A DNA stretch of 64,000 nucleotides from Pseudomonas sp. LFM046 (GTDB taxonomy: Bacteria; Pseudomonadota; Gammaproteobacteria; Pseudomonadales; Pseudomonadaceae). Shown here one piece after another: positions 58,289 to 64,000 of this stretch. Made by a program: the position numbers and the translations under genes. The notes under the pieces were generated by a model. It was not told where the DNA came from. It saw nothing but the letters and a program-made list of their open reading frames with translations, and made no database searches. The stretch is taken from assembly GCF_000949385.2 (NCBI RefSeq), contig NZ_JYKO02000001.1, positions 452,161 through 516,160 on the forward strand. Direction: 5' to 3'. Numbering within the stretch: position 1 is the stretch's first letter; every line of letters starts with the position of its first letter.

Positions 58289-59491
58289 ATGCAGCCCTGG
58301 CTGACAGTGGTGGGAATTGGCGAAGACGGCTATGCGGGCCTTGGCAAGGCCGCGCGCCGTGCATTGCTGGAAGCCGCCGAAGTGGTCGGCAGCCCGCGCC
58401 AGCTCGACCTGCTGCCGCACTGCATTCGTGCCCGGCGCACGCCGTGGCCGAGCCCATTCTCAGTGGTGCCGGTGCTGGAAAAGAGCGGGACGCCGGTCTG
58501 CGTTCTGGCCAGCGGTGACCCCATGTTCTTCGGCGTCGGTGCCAGCCTGGCGCGGCAGGTGGCGGTGGAGGAAATGCACGTGATTCCGGCGCCTTCGTCC
58601 TGTTCCCTGGCCGCCGCTCGCCTGGGCTGGCCGCTGCAGGACGCGACCCAGCTCTCCGTGGTGGCGCGGCCCCTGGCGGCACTCAACGCCTATCTCCACG
58701 ACGGCGCCCGACTGCTGGTGTTGAGCAACGACGGCGACAGTCCGGCCGCCATTGCCGCGCTGCTGATGGAGCGGGGCTTCGGCCGAAGCCGGATCACCGT
58801 GCTGGAGCACCTGGGCGGCGAGCGGGAACGGCGCATCGACGGCATCGCCAGCGACTGGTCCCTTGTCGACGCCGCCGCGCTTAATCTCGTGGCCATCGAA
58901 TGCCGGGCGGAGGAGGGCGTTCGCTCGTTGCCACTGACCACCGGGCTGCCAGACGATGCCTACCGCCACGACGGCCAACTCACCAAGCGTGATGTCCGCG
59001 CCATCACCCTGGCGAGGCTGGCGCCGCGTCCCGGTGAGCTGCTTTGGGATGTGGGCGCCGGTTGCGGCTCAATCGGCATCGAATGGATGCGCGCGCACCC
59101 GAGCTGCCGCGCCATCGCGATCGAAGCCAACGAGGGCCGACAGGACCATATTCGTCACAACCGCGATGCCCTCGGCGTGCCCGGCCTGCAACTGGTGGCC
59201 GGCCAGGCTCCGGCAGCGCTCGACGGCCTGCCCGCGCCGGATGCCATCTTCATCGGCGGCGGCGTCACCGAGCCCGGTGTGCTGGACACCTGCTGGGAGC
59301 AGTTGAAACCCGGCGGACGCCTGATCGCCAACGCCGTGACCCTGCAGAGCGAAGCCACGCTGGTGGCCTTCCGCGAACGCCAGGGCGGCGAACTCACCCG
59401 CATCGCCATTGCCCAGGCCCAGCCGCTGGGCGGCTTCGATACCTGGCGCTCGGCGTTGCCGATTACCCTGCTCGAAGTGGTGAAGCCGTGA
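58289..59491 (+). CDS. cobL: Precorrin-6Y C5,15-methyltransferase (decarboxylating)
   Basis: CobL methylates C5 and C15 and decarboxylates the C12 acetate side chain, giving precorrin-8X. The 400-aa protein is the usual CbiE-CbiT fusion. The CbiE part covers ~1-200 ([24 protein letters not shown]). The CbiT part covers ~205-400 with the SAM loop [14 protein letters not shown] near 252-265. ATG 58289 follows GAGGA. It is divergent from cobG, and the cobalamin riboswitch is on the other strand, so this unit has a separate control. Confidence 0.95.
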   Translation: MQPWLTVVGIGEDGYAGLGKAARRALLEAAEVVGSPRQLDLLPHCIRARRTPWPSPFSVVPVLEKSGTPVCVLASGDPMFFGVGASLARQVAVEEMHVIPAPSSCSLAAARLGWPLQDATQLSVVARPLAALNAYLHDGARLLVLSNDGDSPAAIAALLMERGFGRSRITVLEHLGGERERRIDGIASDWSLVDAAALNLVAIECRAEEGVRSLPLTTGLPDDAYRHDGQLTKRDVRAITLARLAPRPGELLWDVGAGCGSIGIEWMRAHPSCRAIAIEANEGRQDHIRHNRDALGVPGLQLVAGQAPAALDGLPAPDAIFIGGGVTEPGVLDTCWEQLKPGGRLIANAVTLQSEATLVAFRERQGGELTRIAIAQAQPLGGFDTWRSALPITLLEVVKP

Positions 59492-59509
59492 CGAACTCAC
59501 CGCTTGTAT

Positions 59510-59605
59510 CCCCTCTCGCGCTTGCGGGAGAGGGGCCGGGCGGGAGGGGCTTTGCCGAGCTTTCGTGCGATGGCCACCCCCCTCTCCTCCAAAGGGGCGA
59601 GAGGA
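59510..59605. repeat. CCCCTCTC-type repeat between cobL and cbiD
   Basis: CCCCTCTC (59510-59517) pairs with GAGAGGGG (59528-59535) around GCGCTTGCGG. A second CCTCTCC/GGGGCGAGAGG pair lies at ~59580-59604. The segment fills the 130-nt gap in an otherwise tightly packed unit. Similar CCCTCTCC-type palindromes are scattered in many proteobacterial genomes. Confidence 0.6.
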
Positions 59606-59623
59606 CTGAACCGAGCGTGCCCC

Positions 59624-60721
59624 ATGCGTGACGAAACCCCCGAACAACCCGCCCCCCTGCGCAGCGGCTACACCACCGGCAGCTGCGCCACCGCCACCAG
59701 CCTGGCGGCAGCGCGCCTGTTGCTGGGGGGCGAGGCGACGGATGCGGTCGAGATCACCCTGCCCAAGGGCCAGCAGGTGCTGATGCGCCTGGAGTTCTGC
59801 CGCCTGATCGAGGGTGGTGCCGAAGCCGGAACCCTCAAGGATGCCGGCGACGACCCGGACGTGACCCACGGCGCGCTGATCTACGCCCAGGTGCGCTTGG
59901 CGGCCGAACCCGGCGTGCGTTTCCACGCTGGCCCCGGCGTCGGCACCGTCACCAAGCCGGGCCTGACCCTGGCTGTCGGCGAGCCCGCCATCAACCCGGT
60001 GCCCCGGCAGATGATGACGGGCCACCTGACCCAACTCGCGGCGGAGCAGGGCTACGCCGGCGGCTTCGAGGTGACCCTCTGCGTGCAGGGCGGCGAGGAG
60101 CTGGCGCTGAAGACCATGAACCCGCGCCTGGGCATCCTCGGCGGGCTTTCCATCCTTGGCACCACCGGTATCGTCCGGCCCTTCTCCTGCTCGGCGTACA
60201 TCGCTTCCATCCATCAGGGCATCGATGTCGCCCGCGCCAACGGTTTCACCCATCTCGCGGCCTGCACCGGCAACGCCAGCGAGGACGCCATGCGCCGTCG
60301 CTATCACCTGGATGACACGGCCCTGATCGAGATGGGCGACTTCGCCGGCGCTGTACTCAAGCACCTGCGCAAGGCGCCTGTGGAAAAACTCAGCCTGTGC
60401 GGTGGCTTCGGCAAGATCAGCAAACTCGCCGCCGGCCATCTGGACCTGCACAGCCGCAGCTCCAGTATCGATCTGCCGCTGCTGGCGCAATGGGCTGCCG
60501 AACTGGGAGCCAGCACCGAGTTGCAGGAGGCCATGCGCGGCGCCAATACCAGCCAGCTGGCGCTGGTCATGGCCCATGACGCGGGCATTCCGCTGGGCAA
60601 TGCGGTCTGCGCCCACGCCCTGGCTTTCGCCCGCAAGACGGTGCCGGCCAGCGTGACGCTGGAGGTCTTCGCCATCGACCGTCAGGGGAATATCGTCGGC
60701 GAAGCGGTGGAACAGCCATGA
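59624..60721 (+). CDS. cbiD: Cobalt-precorrin-5B C1-methyltransferase
   Basis: CbiD methylates C1 of the corrin ring and replaces CobF. ATG 59624 gives 365 aa with the signature [17 protein letters not shown] at 14-30 and [16 protein letters not shown]; upstream in-frame codons lie in the repeat. CbiD comes from the anaerobic pathway, but here it works beside CobG, a combination also known in P. aeruginosa. Its stop overlaps cobK by 4 nt. Confidence 0.94.
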   Translation: MRDETPEQPAPLRSGYTTGSCATATSLAAARLLLGGEATDAVEITLPKGQQVLMRLEFCRLIEGGAEAGTLKDAGDDPDVTHGALIYAQVRLAAEPGVRFHAGPGVGTVTKPGLTLAVGEPAINPVPRQMMTGHLTQLAAEQGYAGGFEVTLCVQGGEELALKTMNPRLGILGGLSILGTTGIVRPFSCSAYIASIHQGIDVARANGFTHLAACTGNASEDAMRRRYHLDDTALIEMGDFAGAVLKHLRKAPVEKLSLCGGFGKISKLAAGHLDLHSRSSSIDLPLLAQWAAELGASTELQEAMRGANTSQLALVMAHDAGIPLGNAVCAHALAFARKTVPASVTLEVFAIDRQGNIVGEAVEQP

Positions 60722-61449
60722 AGCGCATCCTCCTGCTGGGCGGCGTCAGCGAAGCCCTGGCCATCGCCCGCCGCCTCGGCCCCGACCACATTTACAGCCT
60801 CGCCGGTCTCGGCAAAGTGCCGGATGACCTCGCTTGTCAGGTGCGCGTAGGCGGCTATGGTGGCGCCGAGGGACTGGCGCGATTCATCGCACAAGAGGCT
60901 ATCGACCTGTTGCTGGACGCTACCCATCCCTATGCCGCGCAGATCAGCCAGAACGCTGCCACGGCAGCCTCGCTGTCTGGCATCCCTTGTTGGGCGCTGC
61001 GCCGTCCCGGCTGGCAGGCCGGCCCCGGGGACGACTGGCGCGAGGTGGCCGATTGGGCCGAGCTGATCGAGGCGCTGAAGGGGTTCCGCCGGCCCTTTTT
61101 CACCCTGGGGCGTGAGCCCCTGGAACACCTCCACGAAATCCCTTCGCAGCAGCACTGGACGGTGCGCTGCCTGCAATCCCAACCGGCGGGCGAGCGTTAC
61201 GACGTCATCGGCGCTCGCGGTCCCTTCAACCTGGACGACGAGCGCGAGCTGTTCTCCCGATTGCAGAGCGATGTGCTGATCAGCAAGAACAGCGGCAGCC
61301 AGTCCACCGAGCCCAAGCTGCAGGTGGCCCGCGAATTGGGGCTGCCGGTCTTGATCCTCAAGCGTCCGGATTTGCCTGGCGTGGCTCGCGAATTCGATTC
61401 CGTCGAAGGCCTCTGGCAGGCCCTCACGACCTACCTGGAAACCCCATGA
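60718..61449 (+). CDS. cobK: Precorrin-6A reductase
   Basis: CobK reduces precorrin-6A to precorrin-6B with NADPH. The 243-aa protein has the N-terminal nucleotide loop [17 protein letters not shown], the conserved [17 protein letters not shown] segment, GREPLEHL, and [21 protein letters not shown] near the end. It overlaps cbiD by 4 nt and the next gene by 4 nt. Confidence 0.94.
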   Translation: MKRILLLGGVSEALAIARRLGPDHIYSLAGLGKVPDDLACQVRVGGYGGAEGLARFIAQEAIDLLLDATHPYAAQISQNAATAASLSGIPCWALRRPGWQAGPGDDWREVADWAELIEALKGFRRPFFTLGREPLEHLHEIPSQQHWTVRCLQSQPAGERYDVIGARGPFNLDDERELFSRLQSDVLISKNSGSQSTEPKLQVARELGLPVLILKRPDLPGVAREFDSVEGLWQALTTYLETP

Positions 61450-62153
61450 CTGCAACATCCTACGCTCGCGTGCTATTCGCCGGACCGGACCTTGGCAAAG
61501 GCTCCTTTGCCGAACTCTTCCGCCGCCAGCTCACGACCCTGCTCGGCGAGGCGGCCCTGGCCGATATCGTCGACACGTCCTCTGGCTACGACGCCCTGTG
61601 GCCCGTTGTGCAGTCCAGCCCGCGCCCGCTGCTGGTGGTCGACCTCGATCCGCAATCCTCCCCCCAGCACCTGGACTGGTTGCGCAGCGAACTGGGCAGG
61701 CTGGACGCCCCCGACCAGCTCTTCGCCGCCAGCCTGCTGGGCCAATACGACACCGACCCGGCAGGTGCCGCCTGCACCCTGGCCGACCGCCGCGAACTGC
61801 ACCGTCCCTGTGTGGATGTGCCGGTCCTGCCCGAACGCCATTCCTGGTCCTGCATCCCGCCCCATTCCCGCCGGCTGCTGCTCTGCAACGGCCCCCGCTG
61901 CACCCGCCGTGGCGCACTGCCGCTGTGGAAGAAACTGCGCGAAACCCTCAAGGCCGCCGGCAAGCTGGAATGCGACGGCGGTGTGCTGATCACCCGCACC
62001 CACTGCCAATACCCCTGCGACGAAGGCCCCACCGCCAGCCTTCAGCCCGACGGCGAGTGGTACTGCATTCGCAATGAGGAAGAGGTGCTGCGCTGGGTGC
62101 AGGAGCGGATCGTGGAAGACCGGCCGGTGCCGGAGATGTTGATGAAGGCGTGA
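61446..62153 (+). CDS. [2Fe-2S] thioredoxin-like ferredoxin domain protein of the cobalamin cluster
   Basis: A 235-aa protein of unproven function. The C-terminal part (~143-225) has a Cys147-X4-Cys152 and Cys187-X3-Cys191 pattern (LLLCNGPRCTRRG, THCQYPCDEGP) typical of thioredoxin-fold [2Fe-2S] proteins. Residues ~1-135 look like a CbiX-like or other small alpha/beta domain (LFAGPDLGKGSFAE) that I do not recognise securely. Its start overlaps the cobK stop by 4 nt, so it is made together with cobalamin enzymes. Electron supply to a corrin reduction step is a plausible guess. Confidence 0.7.
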   Translation: MTATSYARVLFAGPDLGKGSFAELFRRQLTTLLGEAALADIVDTSSGYDALWPVVQSSPRPLLVVDLDPQSSPQHLDWLRSELGRLDAPDQLFAASLLGQYDTDPAGAACTLADRRELHRPCVDVPVLPERHSWSCIPPHSRRLLLCNGPRCTRRGALPLWKKLRETLKAAGKLECDGGVLITRTHCQYPCDEGPTASLQPDGEWYCIRNEEEVLRWVQERIVEDRPVPEMLMKA

Positions 62154-62167
62154 CCGGGGCGGCGTCA

Positions 62168-62243
62168 TTGATGGGTTTAACGCCGCCCGCCCATCTAAGG
62201 AGCCGCCACGTAGGATGGGTAGAGCGGAGCGAAACCCATCGAT
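62168..62243. repeat. GTAGG-type palindromic repeat between convergent units
   Basis: ATTGATGGGTTT (62168-62179) and AAACCCATCGAT (62232-62243) form an imperfect inverted repeat. An inner GTAGGATGGGT/ACCCATC hairpin starts at 62210. It fills the gap between two convergent genes and may serve as the RNA end for both. Confidence 0.6.
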
Positions 62244-62903
62244 TCACAGCTCGGAGATGGTCCTGTACTCCGCGCCCAACTCCTCCGCCAGCTTCTTCGC
62301 ACGCCCCAGGCGAATCGGCCCCCCCTCGATATTCACCAGCAGCGTCGGGCAACCCAGCGGCTCCAGCGCCGGCCATTCCTTCAAACGCCCATCGGTGAGG
62401 ATCAGCATTCGCTGCTCCTCGGCCGGCTTCTGTCGTTGCCGACGTGCCAGCCAGTGTGCTGATTGCTGCAGCGCGTCGATCAATGGAGTGCCACCGCCGG
62501 CACCAAGTTCGGCGAGCCAGTGGTGCAGGGCGGGGGAGGCTTTCTGACCCTGCCAGAGCCACTGTGGCTGGCGCCCAGTGGCGTGGAGCACGGCGAGGCG
62601 GGTGCGCTGGCGATAGGCGGCGTCGAACAGATTGGCCAGCAGCCCCTTGGCCTGGGCCAGCGCGCCGTGGCGGCGGGTGGAGGCGGAGGCATCGACGACC
62701 ACCAGCCAGAGCTGGTCAGGGCGCTGGCTGCGCGGCGCACGCACCAGGTCGGCGGCCTTGCGCGGGCGACCGCGCAGGAGCGTGGGCAACCACTGGATTG
62801 CACCATTGGCGCCCGAGCGGCGAGCGCCGCTGCGGCCGTTGCCAAGAGTGCCGGGTCTGGGCCGGGCACCCGCCCCTGTGACCGTACGCGGGCGGATGCT
62901 CAG
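62244..62903 (-). CDS. vWA-domain protein, ChlD-like partner of the AAA+ chelatase subunit
   Basis: A von Willebrand A domain protein with the MIDAS motif DASAS (71-75 from the start used here), the GGGTPL threonine and LTDGR aspartate. Such proteins pair with MoxR/ChlI-type ATPases in metal chelatases. The nearest usual start is TTG 62789, but in-frame coding resembling the ChlD linker ([11 protein letters not shown] before LPTLLRG) continues upstream. No ATG, GTG or TTG occurs before the stop at 62937-62939. CTG 62903, overlapping the ChlI TGA by 4 nt, is therefore the likely start (219 aa); with TTG it is 181 aa. Confidence 0.75.
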   Translation of the reverse strand: MSIRPRTVTGAGARPRPGTLGNGRSGARRSGANGAIQWLPTLLRGRPRKAADLVRAPRSQRPDQLWLVVVDASASTRRHGALAQAKGLLANLFDAAYRQRTRLAVLHATGRQPQWLWQGQKASPALHHWLAELGAGGGTPLIDALQQSAHWLARRQRQKPAEEQRMLILTDGRLKEWPALEPLGCPTLLVNIEGGPIRLGRAKKLAEELGAEYRTISEL

Positions 62904-63901
62904 GGCTTTTTTGGCCAGCGCGGCAGGTCGCGCCGTTCACCCATGGGCACCGCGTGTGCCGGCAATTCGCCCCATTGGCCTTCGCCACCGGATGCCTGCG
63001 ATTGCGAGCCAGCGGGCGGGGACTGCGGCGGCTGGGACGCGGGCGGCGGCGTATGAGTACGGCGATGAGCCAGCGCGAAATGCTCGACGGCGTCGATATC
63101 CGCCGCCTCGATCCGCTCGGCACCTCGCCAGGCGGCATGGGCGCGGGCGGCACGCAGCCAGACCAGGTCGGCGCGCAGGCCGTCGACTCCGGCGGCGAAG
63201 CAGCGCTGGGCGATGTCATCCAGGGCGGCATCGTCCAGCGGAATGTTCGCAAGACGTGCGCGGGCATCCTGGCAACGGTGGGCGAGGGCCTGTTGCTCGT
63301 CACTCCAGCGGGCGATGAAACCCTGCGGGTCGGCGTCGAATGCCAGGCGACGGCGGACGATCTCGGCGCGCTCGGCCGGTTGTGGCTGGCCGTCCTGCAG
63401 TACCTTGAGACCAAAGCGGTCCAGCAGCTGTGGGCGCAGTTCGCCTTCCTCGGGGTTCATCGTGCCGATCAACACAAAGCGCGCCGCGTGGCGGTGGGAG
63501 ATGCCGTCGCGCTCCACCTGGTTCACGCCGCTGGCGGCTACATCCAGCAGCAGGTCCACCAGGTGGTCGGGCAGCAGGTTCACTTCATCCACGTAGAGCA
63601 CGCCGCCGTGGGCCTTGGCCAGCACGCCGGGGGAGAAGCGGGCGCGGCCTTCGCCGAGTGCGGCGTCCAGATCCAGGGTGCCGACGATGCGTTCCTCGCT
63701 GGCGCCCAGCGGCAGGGTGACGAAGATGCCGTCCGGCAGCAGTTCGGCAATGCCCCGGGCCAGGGTGGACTTGGCCATGCCGCGCGGACCCTCGATCAGC
63801 ACGCCGCCAATGGCCGGGTCGATGGCCGCGAGGTAGAGCGCCAGTTTCAGCTCGTCGGCGCCGACGACGGCGCTCAGGGGGAAGTTGGGAAGCTCGGACA
63901 T
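62900..63901 (-). CDS. AAA+ ATPase, magnesium/cobalt chelatase ChlI-type subunit
   Basis: A 333-aa AAA+ protein with Walker [10 protein letters not shown] (38-46), Walker [11 protein letters not shown] (101-110) and the ChlI-type [21 protein letters not shown] sensor region. The C-terminal ~45 residues are proline- and glutamine-rich. With the vWA protein it could be part of a cobalt chelatase (with CobN encoded elsewhere) or of a MoxR-like chaperone. ATG 63901 has AGGAACC upstream; in-frame ATGs at 63922 and 63931 are alternatives. Nothing further could be assigned in 63902-64000. Confidence 0.85.
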   Translation of the reverse strand: MSELPNFPLSAVVGADELKLALYLAAIDPAIGGVLIEGPRGMAKSTLARGIAELLPDGIFVTLPLGASEERIVGTLDLDAALGEGRARFSPGVLAKAHGGVLYVDEVNLLPDHLVDLLLDVAASGVNQVERDGISHRHAARFVLIGTMNPEEGELRPQLLDRFGLKVLQDGQPQPAERAEIVRRRLAFDADPQGFIARWSDEQQALAHRCQDARARLANIPLDDAALDDIAQRCFAAGVDGLRADLVWLRAARAHAAWRGAERIEAADIDAVEHFALAHRRTHTPPPASQPPQSPPAGSQSQASGGEGQWGELPAHAVPMGERRDLPRWPKKP

Positions 63902-64000
63902 GGCTGGTTCCTGCAAAAGCATGCCGCGCATGTTAGCGAAAGGTCTGAATAGCCGATAGAAATCAGTGATTGAACGGTGCGCGGCGATGAAGTAGGTTAG

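Noticed and set aside
42892..64000. Genomic island with mobile-element borders
   Set aside because: No tRNA-flanked direct repeat, integrase, transposase or clear composition jump was seen; the aldarate and cob genes match the GC-rich codon use of the neighbours.

Overview
The window comes from a GC-rich gammaproteobacterium, almost certainly a Pseudomonas close to the P. aeruginosa / P. nitroreducens group. The evidence is the 23S and 5S rRNA ends, the ribosomal and RNA polymerase proteins, the order rrn - birA - coaX - tRNA - tuf - secE - nusG - rpoBC - str - S10 - spc - alpha, and uvrA next to an MFS gene and ssb. This assignment is from remembered family sequences and gene order, not from a database search.

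First half (1-35.4 kb), core information processing, all on the plus strand. The window opens in the 3' end of a 23S gene, then 5S and a strong terminator. Next are birA-coaX-SPOR, a tRNA-Tyr/Gly/Thr cluster with one tuf gene, tRNA-Trp-secE-nusG, rplKAJL, rpoBC, the str operon (rpsL, rpsG, fusA, second tuf), then the S10, spc and alpha clusters to rpoA and rplQ. Consensus-like promoters with 17-bp spacers sit before tRNA-Tyr, tRNA-Trp, rpsL, rpsJ, rpsH and rpsM. Most of them lie directly behind, or inside, a terminator-like hairpin, which cuts the apparently continuous cluster into separate units.

Middle (35.4-42.8 kb): katG, then uvrA (minus strand) divergent from a YajR-like MFS gene and ssb. 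In P. aeruginosa the slot between rplQ and uvrA holds katA and bfrA, so the H2O2-defence gene at this locus has been exchanged.

Sugar-acid region (42.9-53.4 kb): a FadR-type GntR regulator and a seven-gene plus-strand operon for D-glucarate/galactarate. It encodes KdgD, an alpha-ketoglutarate semialdehyde dehydrogenase, two different enolase-superfamily dehydratases, a GudP-like transporter, GarD and a D-2-hydroxyacid dehydrogenase. Together they would take up both aldarates, dehydrate them to 5-keto-4-deoxyglucarate, and convert this to 2-oxoglutarate. TTGTnnnACAA-type sites in front of the regulator and the operon suggest auto- and operon repression.

Cobalamin region (53.5-64 kb): a minus-strand unit cobG-cobH-cobI-cobJ(CbiG fusion) preceded by a clear cobalamin riboswitch, and a divergent plus-strand unit cobL-cbiD-cobK-[2Fe-2S] protein. 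A ChlI-type AAA+ ATPase and a vWA partner follow on the minus strand. Several GTAGG-type or CCCCTCTC-type palindromic repeats are scattered between genes of the sugar-acid and cobalamin regions only. No CRISPR array, prophage, transposase or integrase was seen. Nothing here is clearly a new system. The least explained parts are the second dehydratase and the terminal dehydrogenase of the aldarate operon, the ferredoxin-like protein coupled to cobK, and the likely CTG start of the vWA gene.
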